Origin: Paenibacillus macerans
Lineage (GTDB): Bacteria > Bacillota > Bacilli > Paenibacillales > Paenibacillaceae
Direction: 5' to 3'
DNA length: 64,000 bases
NCBI RefSeq assembly: GCF_900454495.1
Contig: NZ_UGSI01000001.1
Location: 4,776,501-4,840,500, forward strand
Of this stretch, positions 25,827 through 35,539 are shown one piece after another. Below the pieces are notes generated by a model, which saw nothing but the letters and a program-made list of their open reading frames with translations, had not been told where the DNA came from and made no database searches. The position numbers and the translations under genes are program-made. The number at the start of each line of letters is the position of its first letter. Position 1 is the stretch's first letter.

Positions 25827-28017
25827 CCTCTTCTAACCTCCGTAACATAAACATAATCTTTCGTGCACTTTGAGGATATTTTGCTTGGGATTGGACCGCC
25901 CCATTAAATAGTTCCGAATCAGTAAATAATGAGGATAAGTCATCCATAAGTTCGTTTATGGCAAGAGGCCTATCTAAACACACCTTCAACAGCTCTAACA
26001 GAACCCGTCTAATTGCTGCACTGCTGCCTTGAATGCGAGGTAGTATTTTCTGAAGGAATTGAAGGTCAAACGCTTCATCGTTAGTCATTAGATGATCACG
26101 GCTATTGTAAATCATATAGAAGCAAACGGTGTCACGAATTCGAAACCCCACATTAGCATGTGCGCCGTCTAAAATAGCATTAATTTGTACCAATCTTTCC
26201 GTAATGTCCGTAATTAACTCCCTGTTTTCTTTAATCGCATCAATCAGCTGTAGAAATTCGCTTCTTAAAAAGGAATTCGGAGCCGCCACAGGCGACATCT
26301 GTTCGTAATCCACTTCATTTGGAAGCTCCAATAAATTAATGTAATTAAATTCAATCGTATTAGCCCGATCAAGTACCTTTTTACTAAAAGGGTAAGTTGT
26401 TTCGTCCATATTCACTGTACCGATCAAGTACACATTATCGGGTAAAGATAAATCCCCATACTTTAGTTGATCCTCTGTGGAGAATAGAGAAGCTTTGGGA
26501 ATTAATGGACTGGTTATAATCTTCCCGTTCTGCCATTTTTTAGTCTCCAATACACTAAGCAAATCGCTAAAATAGTGCTCTACCCGAGCTAAATTCATCT
26601 CGTCAAAACAGACGAAATAAGGTTTGGATCGGTTTTTCGTCTTCGATGCTTCACAAAGCACCTCAGCTAATGGGCCAGGCCTAAAAGTGCCTGACAAATC
26701 CCTGAACCCTAATAAATCTGAAGGATCGCTCCAATCCGGTCTCACCGAAATAAGAGTATACTGTCCATTGTCCTTGTTGGCCCCTACCGCTTCAGCAAAT
26801 AGTTCGACCAACTTCGTTTTTCCAGTACCCGATATTCCTGCGAGGATAACAAAAGGCTTCGTCTTCATCGAAAGATAAAAGTTCTCTATTAGTCGGTCTG
26901 GGTATGAGAACCCTCTATTCTGAATAAACGCTCTTATCTGTGATAGCCGCTCTGTTACGGACAATGTGTCCACTAACTCCAACTCCTCAAATTCAATTTC
27001 ATGCTCCTCTTCATTAGTTGTCATCTGGAGTTGACTATGAACATATTCTTGGTAATTTTCCATCAGCCGTTTTAAATCAGCTACAAGCTGTTCGTCTTCT
27101 GGGATGTTGTCACTATCGTAACGGATGTAGGCAACGGTGGATACTTGATAGTCATGTCCCAATCTACTTATGGTCAGTTCAATATGCTCGTCCTTTTTAA
27201 ACCCCGCTAAAGGCAACTGTTCTCTTATTCGATTGGCTTTATCTTTTAAATAGGCGTAACCTTGCCTTCTTCCATAATCACGAATAGGGTCAGTAACACC
27301 TTGATTAAAAGTTAAATATACTGCACTCATATCTTCCGCAAAAAGATAAACCAGATATTCGCCATGTTGTGTTGATTCGGTAACACGTTTATCCATTAAG
27401 GCAATCCACGGAACCGTAGCCCATTTTCCTTGCCCAACAGATCCTTGAACGCGAATATGATTCGGGATAAACGACAGCGCCCGAATTTCTTCGGGTATCG
27501 TCTTTCTGAACAATTTCCCTAAGGGATGATTCGCGAATGCCTCTTGTTTGGCCGCTGTATATGTATGTAATATATGACTAAGCGATTCCTTCAGGGAAAA
27601 GTGGCTCGACTGAAGTTGTGCGTAATACGCCTCTAGCTCCTGATTTGCATATCTTTGAAGTTCAACAAGTACTTCCTCCCCACCTTGCCATATGGCATCG
27701 GTGAAAGTTAGCACATTCTTATTGTCCTTAATAAGGATAGTTCGAAGGGCATCAATTGGGGTCTCTAGAATTGCTTTTGCCTGACCTGTGCTAACTTCTT
27801 CCCAACTGGACGCTATGCTTTTTGGTGGATTATCTACCAGTAAACTATTTGCTTCCCTATCCCTGTAGTATTTCAAAAATCGTTCTGCAACATAGTCTAT
27901 TGAAAGAATTCTTTGGTTGGTTTCATCCCAAATTTCAATCATCGATAGAACGAGTACCATTTTGTATGACTTTTGTTTTATGCGAAAAATAGTTGCTACT
28001 TCAGCGGGTAATGACAT
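25798..28017 (-). CDS. McrB-like AAA+ GTPase with DUF3578 N-terminal domain
   Basis: A 739-residue protein. The N-terminal ~330 residues include a DUF3578 (MrcB_N) domain (VPWIALMDKRVTESTQHGEY ... VYLTFNQGVTDPIRDYG), thought to read DNA modification. Residues ~380-690 are an McrB-type AAA+ motor: Walker A GISGTGKTKLVE, VRPDWSDPSDLLGF, Walker B YFVCFDEMNLARVEHY, and the family signature YLIGTVNMDETTYPFSKKV. Start ATG 28017 follows GGGGGATCGGAA. Upstream of its DUF2357 nuclease partner. Together they form an McrBC-type restriction system of the DUF3578/DUF2357 branch. Confidence 0.88.
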   Translation of the reverse strand: MSLPAEVATIFRIKQKSYKMVLVLSMIEIWDETNQRILSIDYVAERFLKYYRDREANSLLVDNPPKSIASSWEEVSTGQAKAILETPIDALRTILIKDNKNVLTFTDAIWQGGEEVLVELQRYANQELEAYYAQLQSSHFSLKESLSHILHTYTAAKQEAFANHPLGKLFRKTIPEEIRALSFIPNHIRVQGSVGQGKWATVPWIALMDKRVTESTQHGEYLVYLFAEDMSAVYLTFNQGVTDPIRDYGRRQGYAYLKDKANRIREQLPLAGFKKDEHIELTISRLGHDYQVSTVAYIRYDSDNIPEDEQLVADLKRLMENYQEYVHSQLQMTTNEEEHEIEFEELELVDTLSVTERLSQIRAFIQNRGFSYPDRLIENFYLSMKTKPFVILAGISGTGKTKLVELFAEAVGANKDNGQYTLISVRPDWSDPSDLLGFRDLSGTFRPGPLAEVLCEASKTKNRSKPYFVCFDEMNLARVEHYFSDLLSVLETKKWQNGKIITSPLIPKASLFSTEDQLKYGDLSLPDNVYLIGTVNMDETTYPFSKKVLDRANTIEFNYINLLELPNEVDYEQMSPVAAPNSFLRSEFLQLIDAIKENRELITDITERLVQINAILDGAHANVGFRIRDTVCFYMIYNSRDHLMTNDEAFDLQFLQKILPRIQGSSAAIRRVLLELLKVCLDRPLAINELMDDLSSLFTDSELFNGAVQSQAKYPQSARKIMFMLRRLEEDGFTSYWLS

Positions 28018-28261
28018 TTCCGATCCCCCAGGTAATATTATGTTTATTTACATTATATGATAAATGAATTTTCCATTCAGATTTTTCTTAACCTTAGGTC
28101 TTATCAATCTATTATCATTGCAATGATCTTTCCCTTTTTTAAATATTAAAACGTATGATACTAAACTTCACAAGGAGCCAATTATCATACAAAAAAATTA
28201 CTTTGGATGGTAAAATTATCTGGAATTACTTATACATACTTGTAATTAAGGGGTTATATTA
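28018..28261. other. Intergenic region between divergent genes
   Basis: About 240 bp of AT-rich sequence with the McrB and membrane-protein starts on opposite strands. Promoters probably lie here but none is clear enough to call. Confidence 0.4.
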
Positions 28262-29754
28262 GTGGGAAACTCAACATTTAACAAGAATCTCTTTCTTGAA
28301 ATTTATGCAGGCGAAATTACCGAGGAATTCGAAACAAATTTCGTCAGTAAGTTTGGTATTGCTTATAAAGATTTTTTAGAACTAGAACTAAAAAATCACA
28401 ATAATAATACGAATGAACTTGCCAAGTTCATCGGTTTAAAAGAGAACCAACTTCTTCTTCATTTAAAGTCATATTCAATAATTAAAAATCTAAAATTTAA
28501 AGAGTGGCTGCAATTTTTGATGGGAAATATGTTTGTATATTTATTAAAAGCTGCATTAGGACTAATAGGTTCTATTCCCATTTTCTACTTTATTGGGTAT
28601 CTATTACTCTATGGCTATTTTTTCGGTGGAACGGATCATTCATTTCTAGATGTTGTAATGAGAAGTGTACCTATTAATCGGTCCTCGTGCTATATCGCAG
28701 GATTTATTTTCTCAGGAATAGTTACCTTTTTTATTTCTATTTATAAATTAAAAGGTTTAGGTAAAGCATTCCTAATTTTTGGGTTACTCTATTTTTTCTT
28801 TGCTCCCACCGTCAGTTTATTAATAATTCTATTCAGTGCGAATTTTGCCTTTGAATTTTCGGTCATTATTAAGTTTCTTCTAGTCTGGCTTCTCCCTGTT
28901 CTGACCGCTGTATTGATAATATCAGCTTCTTTTCTTATCACTATCTTATCTAAACACTATAAAGCAATAGGGTTAGTGATAGTTATCTCATCTTTGTTTC
29001 CAATATTTATGACAAGGCAACTTGGACTCAAGTTGTCATTAACAATATATTTATTGATAGTTGTATCACTAAACGCCCTAGTAATAAAATTAATTGAAAA
29101 AAACAACAAAAAAAGAAACGAAATAGGAAACAGAATCGTTCTAAGCACACTTTTTCCTTTAGTGAATTCTGGTTCTTTGTATTATTCTTAGCCTCTCTGT
29201 CTGTTGTAGTAGCTGTCCCATTGCTTTGCTATATTATATTTTCAACTGGAAATTATCTCGGTTCAACCTTATCTGTAATTGGTTTGACAACAAGTGAGGA
29301 CATACGAATTAAAAACACCTTAGTAGATGGAAAATTAGTCGCTGAGGATAACAAATACCTATACATCTCAACAACCTCGAGAACCCTTCTTGAGGTAAGT
29401 AAGGATGCCTCTATACAAATAACAAAACCCAACGAACTTATGACTTTTTCGGGTAAGTCAGAGAATTGGAGTGTTAATGTCAGCGTATTTTATAGAGATA
29501 ATACATTATGGTATAGCGGCGTTATTAGAAAAACAAATTCTAGTAATACCGTAAAGATAGCATACGAGCTGCCGAACCTAGATAAGATTACTTTAGAGCA
29601 TTCAAAGCCAACTTCGGATTTTTATATTTTTAATAAAATAAATTCTGAGAATTTCAAGAAACTCACCTTTATTAACCTTTCTTGGCCTTCCAGTGATGGT
29701 TCAACTAAAAAAGAAAAGATTGAACTTAGTGTTTCTGTTCTTGACTACGGCTAA
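28262..29754 (+). pseudogene. Multi-helix membrane protein split by a frameshift
   Basis: First frame (28262-29191, GTG start after GGGGTT) encodes a soluble N-terminal helix domain (~80 residues with a DNA-binding-like KFIGLKENQLLLHLKSYSII) and at least six membrane helices. It ends FPLVNSGSLYYS. Reading -1 frame from about 29155 gives SEFWFFVLFLASLSVVVAVP, another helix, then a 150-residue extracellular beta-type domain to 29754. One extra T in the TTTTT run at about 29150 joins both halves into one ~496-codon gene. The family is not recognised. It may be truly broken, phase-variable or a base error. Next gene on the same strand is the FRG-domain gene. Confidence 0.7.
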
Positions 29755-30051
29755 CAAACAGACCGTAATCTCAAGTAGCTTTACAAACATCATGGACCTA
29801 GTCTGTAATTCTGCTTCCGTTACCATCATTGGCCTAAACGTAGATCACGGCTTGGTAAATGAGAAGCCCGCTTCATTCAACGGTATAATTGTAGTCGATG
29901 GGTTCCTAATATAGTGATAGTGACTATTTTAACGATGAAAAAACGTAACAAGTGTTCTCATCTTCCCAATCAAGGAACTCAGGCATTGTTAACTCCCATT
30001 ATTACGATATAATTTTATTAAATTTATTCTTTTGTAGAGAGGCTCGAAACC
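29755..30051 (+). other. Intergenic stretch before the FRG gene
   Basis: About 300 bp. A short frame at 29693-29914 runs through the end of the previous gene and has no start. Nothing else recognised. Confidence 0.35.
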
Positions 30052-31260
30052 ATGGAAGAACACACAATATCTACTGTTTCACAATACTTAGAACTCATTA
30101 GAGAAAATGACTATTATCATTTTATATTCCGTGGGCAAAATGAAGCTTATGGAGGCATACAAGCAAGCGGTTTTAGACCGTATAAAGGAGGGTGGTTTAC
30201 AGACACTTTTTATGATATTGAGGGTATGAAGAAAGAGTATTACAACAAAGTGATAAGAAAACTTTCTTTAGACGAACGACAGCATTTTTTAGCTTTTTGC
30301 CAACATCATGGATTGCCTACTAATGTAGTTGATTTCACAAGATCACCGTTAGTCGCTTTATTTTTTGCATGTAACGGAAAAAAACAACCTGATAAAAATG
30401 AAACAGATGCTTATGCTGAAATATATTTAATTGATAAAAATAGGTTGATTGATATTACAGATTTACTTGTAAAATATAACAATCAGAATTTTATTGAAGT
30501 TCTTGTGGAGAATGTAGATGTCCAAAAAGAAATACTTATGAAAATTGAACAATTATTTCTTGAGAACAAAGGAAAATCTATACATTGGATCAACAATCTT
30601 ATCGATTGCTATGAAAATAATCGTTTAGATATTTATGGTGACTCTAGCTTAGATACAGATGAAGATGATGAACTTGATTCGGAGGAAATCTCGGGAGAAT
30701 GCTATAGTCTTCTTGATTTTAAAGATAAAATTAAAAATGATGCAACAAAAGCCCTAAATGAACTATATATTTATGTATTAAATGAGATTGAAGATGAAAC
30801 TATCACTCACAATGATTATTATTACTTAGAAGATTGGGAATATGGTTACCATTGCAATGAATCTATAGGTGCAAAAATATACACGGCATTATTGATAAAT
30901 CTCTTACAAATCTTTATTAATATAAAAGAGAGGATCGATATAAGACTGGATATATATTTTACCTATCAACCCCCAGAGTTGTTCGATAGGATAGCAAGCC
31001 AAAAGGGACTGTTTATTTACCAACCCTATTTGTATGATGTAGAAGATGTATATAAATATGGTATTTTGAATTACCAGTCCATTATTCCAGATATCACCAT
31101 TAAGGTTGAAAATTATGACAATATACTGAAGGAGCTAAATTTCTTAGGTGTAAACCTAGAAAGTATTTATGGTGATTTTGATAATATAGCAAAATCAATT
31201 AAGTTTAACAATGACTTGCTTCTACTGAAAAGACAAGAAAGTAGAAGCCATCACTCATGA
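30052..31260 (+). CDS. FRG-domain protein
   Basis: A 402-residue protein. The N-terminal ~120 residues are an FRG domain, named after its F-R-G motif: YYHFIFRGQNEAYGGIQASG, then LAFCQHHGLPTNVVDFTRSP then LVALFFACNG. FRG domains are enriched in defence islands and are thought to be catalytic or ligand-binding, but their reaction is not established. The rest is acidic (TDEDDELDSEE near 200) and ends in a conserved-looking YQPPELFDRIASQKGLFIYQ. Start ATG 30052 follows AGAGAGGCTCG. It sits between the membrane protein and the TOTE gene in a defence-rich block. Confidence 0.8.
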   Translation: MEEHTISTVSQYLELIRENDYYHFIFRGQNEAYGGIQASGFRPYKGGWFTDTFYDIEGMKKEYYNKVIRKLSLDERQHFLAFCQHHGLPTNVVDFTRSPLVALFFACNGKKQPDKNETDAYAEIYLIDKNRLIDITDLLVKYNNQNFIEVLVENVDVQKEILMKIEQLFLENKGKSIHWINNLIDCYENNRLDIYGDSSLDTDEDDELDSEEISGECYSLLDFKDKIKNDATKALNELYIYVLNEIEDETITHNDYYYLEDWEYGYHCNESIGAKIYTALLINLLQIFINIKERIDIRLDIYFTYQPPELFDRIASQKGLFIYQPYLYDVEDVYKYGILNYQSIIPDITIKVENYDNILKELNFLGVNLESIYGDFDNIAKSIKFNNDLLLLKRQESRSHHS

Positions 31261-31483
31261 GAATAATTAAAATAAATGATACAACATCTCCAAGTAACGA
31301 TATGTGGAGCGGTTTCCATCTTGACGACCTCTATAATATCAATGACTTTGATGGTAAAAGCAAGTGACGATGGTTTAAATAAAGCGATAAACAAATTGGC
31401 GAAATTCGTTATGGCGCTAACCAAGACAACCTTATTCGGTTGTGGTTTGTTAACTGTAGCGGTTGGAAAACAGCAAGCCGATC

Positions 31484-31963
31484 CTTTCACTTCGAAATAT
31501 CCAAAAACCCTCGCCAAACACATCCCGCACGTCGTGGATGGTGAGAAACGTATTTGTCGATGGATTTGACAATCTTTTTAAGTGTGGATACCTCTTGCTT
31601 GCTGATGACGATGTACAGGACTTCCTTCAGATTTTTTGTATAGTAGACATGGCCCGACAGCACCGTGATGCCACGGTCCATTTGGGTAATGACCATTTCG
31701 GCGATGTCGTTTTGCTTCTCCGAGATAATCGTAACGGCCTTTTTGGGATTCAGCCCCTCAATCATGAAGTCCATCACCTTCGTCCCCACATACAAAATGA
31801 CGATGGTCAGCATCAGCTTTTCCGCAACGATAATAAAATAGGAGGAAAAGGCCACGATCAGATCGAAAAACAACATCGCATAGCTAATATTCCAATCGAG
31901 ATATTTATTGGCGATCCGGGCTAAAATCACGGTTCCTACGTCGTTCCCCCGGCCCGTACGATC
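31484..31963 (-). pseudogene. YitT-family membrane protein fragment
   Basis: Minus-strand frame from about 31960 reads NDVGTVILARIANKYLDW, three hydrophobic helices, then the C-terminal DUF2179 domain ISEKQNDIAEMVITQMDRGI ... YIVISKQEVSTLKKIVKSID. The first ~70 residues are missing (the frame is fused to unrelated sequence) and the last ~15 are in another frame (TIHDVRDVFGEGF). So this is a 5'-truncated and frameshifted remnant. Confidence 0.8.
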
Positions 31964-32066
31964 AGGCCGATTCCCAACTATAAAGTCAGTATGACCTTTA
32001 CACTTTAATTCGCTATCCAATTCACTTGAAAAAGGGCTTTGTGCAAGGATCATCGACCAAATCAAA

Positions 32067-32106
32067 AACGAGCGATGCTAGAGGGAATTCCTACACGCCG
32101 CTCGTT
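32067..32106 (-). terminator. Terminator of the TOTE gene
   Basis: AACGAGCG and CGCTCGTT at the outer ends, followed by TTTTGA on the minus strand. Confidence 0.7.
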
Positions 32107-32132
32107 CTATTGCCGCTAACCTTGCAGATCAC

Positions 32133-34556
32133 CTAAAGAAGCTCAACCCCCGTATACCCCATCGCCTTGTACCCCTTAACTCTTTTTTTGAACATACTCA
32201 TTAAAATCGGAACCTGCAGATCTACATAATCGTATATCCGGACTTCCGTTTTATTTGAGTGTGAGCGATGAAGGCGGCCTGCGTATTGCTGTAGCGTTCC
32301 CTTCCATGAAATGGGGTGCACTAAAAATAAGGTGTCCAGCCGTGCATCATCAAATCCTTCGCCAATGAGTTTTCCTGTCGCGATCAGCACCCGTTCTTCA
32401 TGATCTTGCACACTGGCGATTTTCTGCCGCAGAGCCTCACGCTGCTTCTTCCCCATTCCTCCGCGCAGTACAATGACATTCTTGGCGAACTTCTCAAGCC
32501 GATCTTGAAAATATTCTACATGGCTCGTACGTTCAGTTAGCAGAATTGGTGATCTGCCTTCGTCTAGACATTTCAGCAGATCGTCAAAGATCATTTCGTT
32601 CCTCGCTTCGTCAGTAACCAGCATCTGATAGATATCCTGTATGCCGGGATTTGATAGCTGTTCTGTTAACCGGAAAGTTGTGTATCTAGGGATGACTTTA
32701 TGTTCCATTCCGCGGGAGGCTGCCTGTGACTTTGCATCTACCCGAAAACGAACCGGACCACATTGCATAGTAACAATGGGATGATGTCCATCTTGTCGAA
32801 TGGGTGTTGCAGTCAACCCGAATACATACTTTGCTTTCGCCCTTTTTAGCACCTGCTCGAAGCTAAAAGCCGATACATGGTGGCACTCGTCAACGATAAT
32901 TTGCCCGTATTCGCCGATATATTCTTTAACTACTCCCTTTTTATTCAAGCTTTGAATAACCGCAATATCAATCAGGCCGGCCCGCTTTTCTTTACCGCCG
33001 CCAACCATGCCAATCTGTTTGGGATCGATATTCAAAAAAGTGCTTAGCCGTTCTTTCCATTGGTCCATTAATTCACGACGATGAACAAGCACCAAAGTGT
33101 TTATTTTTCTCCTGGCTATGATCGACGCAGCCACGACGGTTTTGCCAAAAGCCGTTGTCGCTGAAAGAATTCCTGTTTCATGAGCCAAAATCGATCTTGC
33201 TGCCGCATCTTGCAGCATCGTCAGGGTTCCATTGAATTCGAAATCAGTAGAGCTTCCCGCAACTCGCTCATCCGTGATCATCGGTTCAATGGAGTGTTGA
33301 CGCAGAAGCTCCAGAACTTCCTGCATACACCCTCTCGGAAGCGCAACGTGTTTTGGAAAATCCTCCGCACAGCTAATCACACGCGGCTTACCAAAAGTAG
33401 ACAGTCTCATCGCCTGGGTCTTGTAAAAGTCGGGATTTTGAAAAGTGGCCAAGCGAAAGATTCTGTTGACCATGGCTGGCGGCAGGCCATTTTTCTCGAT
33501 ATAGATCATATCGGATAAAACAACCTTAACAGTTGCAGGCAAAGGCCCATTAATCCGTTCATCGGCCTGGAAGCTTTGCCGCTGTTCCCAAGGATTCTCT
33601 TCTTTCGCATCCGTGTCCACGTATCCAACGTTTAGAATAGTTCCATTGCGTGCAGCCGTTTGGACGAAATCCATAACTTGTTGCCGATCCATTTTCTTTA
33701 GTTGAGCCAAGAACTTCCATTGATCCTCATAAGGCCGAAAATGATCATCGACAAAAACGCTATTACCCTTCTTTCTAGGAGCCCCCTGTAAGGGAAGCGC
33801 AATTAAATTCCCAAATCCTCCTCTTGGAAGGGTGTCCTGGTTTGGAAAAAGACGGTCATAGGAATCTAAGCCTACCTCATATCTCCGGCCCATAGTTAAC
33901 GTTAGAATAGCACATCCAAGCTTTCTGGCCAGACTGGCGTCTATATTTTCTTCAAAAAAGATCCAAATATGCCCTCCCTCTCCCGAACGAGAACGTTCTA
34001 AAGCCGCGGGGATGCCATGTTCCCTGCACACCACCATAACAGCCAGAGCATCTTCCTGCCATTTTTGCTTATCGAAATCCATGGCCAGAAACCAACATGT
34101 CTCGTCTAGGAGCATGGGGTAGACCCCAATGGTTCGATTAACTCTCGAATCTAAATGTTGACTAACCACTTCGTCGGTCACAGGCAAAAAATCTTGATGC
34201 TGACATTCCGAGCATTTCACCTGCGGCTTCTTGCAAACCGCTGTCCACTCGTTTCCGCAAGCAGGAGAATACCCCGATCTCCCCGCTTTGTTTTCCCAGC
34301 GTATAGGGTAAACATCTTCCCGTCCTTTAAATAAACTGCGAAACAGTCCGATCTTCTCAGACGGTGATGAATAATTGTGAACCGAGTTAATCGTGTTGTC
34401 ATCGAGCACGGCATCCTTAGTTCCATCATCCACAGTTTCAGCAATTGACGAGGTCGTCTGGTACTTGGATAATTCTTTTCTCAGGTTTTCGTTTTCTTGT
34501 TTTAATCGTTCAATTTCCAACAAGGCCAGCTGAAGCTTATGTTCAATACTGTTCAT
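32133..34556 (-). CDS. TOTE-type conflict protein: primase domain plus SF2 helicase
   Basis: An 807-residue protein. Residues 5-40 form a coiled coil (IERLKQENENLRKELSKY). Residues ~75-300 form an archaeo-eukaryotic primase domain of the TOTE type: Cys pair CSECQHQDF, catalytic FLAMDFDKQKW and the His in SGEGGHIWIFF, then GNLIALPLQGAPRKKGN. A superfamily-2 helicase follows: motif I TTAFGKTVVAASI, motif II IIVDECHHVS, motif III GLTATPIR, motif VI LQQYAGRLHR. TOTE systems are predicted to act against transposons and phages; the exact mechanism is not established. Start ATG 34556 follows GGAGGAGAT. Flanked by a toxin-antitoxin pair. Confidence 0.85.
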   Translation of the reverse strand: MNSIEHKLQLALLEIERLKQENENLRKELSKYQTTSSIAETVDDGTKDAVLDDNTINSVHNYSSPSEKIGLFRSLFKGREDVYPIRWENKAGRSGYSPACGNEWTAVCKKPQVKCSECQHQDFLPVTDEVVSQHLDSRVNRTIGVYPMLLDETCWFLAMDFDKQKWQEDALAVMVVCREHGIPAALERSRSGEGGHIWIFFEENIDASLARKLGCAILTLTMGRRYEVGLDSYDRLFPNQDTLPRGGFGNLIALPLQGAPRKKGNSVFVDDHFRPYEDQWKFLAQLKKMDRQQVMDFVQTAARNGTILNVGYVDTDAKEENPWEQRQSFQADERINGPLPATVKVVLSDMIYIEKNGLPPAMVNRIFRLATFQNPDFYKTQAMRLSTFGKPRVISCAEDFPKHVALPRGCMQEVLELLRQHSIEPMITDERVAGSSTDFEFNGTLTMLQDAAARSILAHETGILSATTAFGKTVVAASIIARRKINTLVLVHRRELMDQWKERLSTFLNIDPKQIGMVGGGKEKRAGLIDIAVIQSLNKKGVVKEYIGEYGQIIVDECHHVSAFSFEQVLKRAKAKYVFGLTATPIRQDGHHPIVTMQCGPVRFRVDAKSQAASRGMEHKVIPRYTTFRLTEQLSNPGIQDIYQMLVTDEARNEMIFDDLLKCLDEGRSPILLTERTSHVEYFQDRLEKFAKNVIVLRGGMGKKQREALRQKIASVQDHEERVLIATGKLIGEGFDDARLDTLFLVHPISWKGTLQQYAGRLHRSHSNKTEVRIYDYVDLQVPILMSMFKKRVKGYKAMGYTGVELL

Positions 34557-34577
34557 ATCTCCTCCGGAAAATAAAAG

Positions 34578-34602
34578 CGAAAAGCCCAGACTGTTCCGGG
34601 CT
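34578..34602 (-). terminator. Terminator after antitoxin gene
   Basis: On the minus strand AGCCCGG ... CTGGGCT then TTTTCGCTTTT. Confidence 0.6.
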
Positions 34603-34645
34603 GCTTGTTAAGATATTGAGTTGAACGTATGAAAAACATTACCTA

Positions 34646-34942
34646 TTAGCCTATACTTACAGTTGCGGCCTCCTCCGCTCCATGCAAGCTTAGCTTCATC
34701 CCCAGAGCCATGGCTAATTTAAATACGGTATCTAAGCGGGGAATAGATCCGCCATTTTCAATACGAGCAATAGACTCCTGATGGAGCCCTACTTTATCGG
34801 CCAGTTCCTTTTGTGTCCATCCGAGTTCAATTCGTCTTTGATGAATAGCATTCACGAGTTGTGCAACCGCTTCAAGCTCATTCATCCGTATTGGATCTAT
34901 AGACTGTAACTCCTTCTTTTTTTCACTCCAGTTTTTCATCAT
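34646..34942 (-). CDS. Antitoxin, HigA-like XRE family
   Basis: A 98-residue protein from the ATG at 34942, which overlaps the toxin's TGA, with GGGAGGAG upstream. Residues ~35-85 form a helix-turn-helix (IHQRRIELGWTQKELADKVG, LHQESIARIENGGSIPRLDT). The long N-terminal helix (EKKKELQSIDPIRMNELEAV) is usual for antitoxins paired with Gp49-like toxins. It neutralises the toxin and should repress the operon. Confidence 0.85.
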   Translation of the reverse strand: MMKNWSEKKKELQSIDPIRMNELEAVAQLVNAIHQRRIELGWTQKELADKVGLHQESIARIENGGSIPRLDTVFKLAMALGMKLSLHGAEEAATVSIG

Positions 34943-35322
34943 CAATCGCTCCTCCCTTTTCTCAATAGCCAACTGTCCATTCGTCTTTTAGCAACCGCAA
35001 TTTCCTTTGGAGGTGTCTTTTGCGTTGTTTTAGTGAAGTGATGTAGAAGAACCAAATGATTTCCCTTCCATCCAAAAAAGAGAATACGATTATGACCTGG
35101 GCGTAGCTCCCATATATCCCCTGAAATCCTCTTAGTAAACCTCTCACCAGCTCGTGTTCCGCTCTCTTCTAATCGATTCAAACAGTAGATTATCTGTTCC
35201 AATTGAACTCTTGCATTCTTATTATTGAGCGCGGCAGCATCAAGCTCATCAATGAAGTCCTCAACTGGCTTATTACCATTCTCGTCCTCGTAAAATAATA
35301 TATTATACAAAGCTGCCTCCAT
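34942..35322 (-). CDS. Toxin, HigB/RelE-like (phage Gp49-type)
   Basis: A 126-residue RelE-superfamily toxin of the Gp49/HigB type: YNILFYEDENGNKPVEDFID, LEQIIYCLNRLEESGTR, then SGDIWELRPGHNRILFFGWK and LVLLHHFTKTTQKTPPKEIA. The ELRPGHNRILF and HHFTKKTQKTP segments are diagnostic. Such toxins are ribosome-dependent mRNA interferases. Toxin before antitoxin with overlap is the HigBA order. Upstream, TATAAT and AGTATACT near 35330 may be promoter and operator. Confidence 0.88.
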   Translation of the reverse strand: MEAALYNILFYEDENGNKPVEDFIDELDAAALNNKNARVQLEQIIYCLNRLEESGTRAGERFTKRISGDIWELRPGHNRILFFGWKGNHLVLLHHFTKTTQKTPPKEIAVAKRRMDSWLLRKGRSD

Positions 35323-35410
35323 GTTTATAAGTATACTCTCTTACCCCCTTATTATAACATATAGATCATAAATTATATATCTCCAGTGTTGTGAAAAATC
35401 CAACAATGAA

Positions 35411-35435
35411 AAAGCCCGCTTCATCAGCAGGCTTT
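35411..35435 (-). terminator. Terminator of the GH115 transcript
   Basis: AAAGCCTGCT / AGCGGGCTTT stem with TTTTTCATT on the minus strand. Confidence 0.75.
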
Positions 35436-35539
35436 AGTCGATCATCAAGAAGAATAACCAAGTTTCGAATCTTTATGTACAACCGATTTTTTGAGTTTCC
35501 CTCAATAATGCTGAACCTCCATTCACATCGCCCAAGAAG

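Noticed and set aside
31276..31569. 97-codon plus-strand frame with two hydrophobic segments after the FRG gene
   Set aside because: No good ribosome site, and its last third runs antisense through the YitT remnant, so it is not convincing as a gene.
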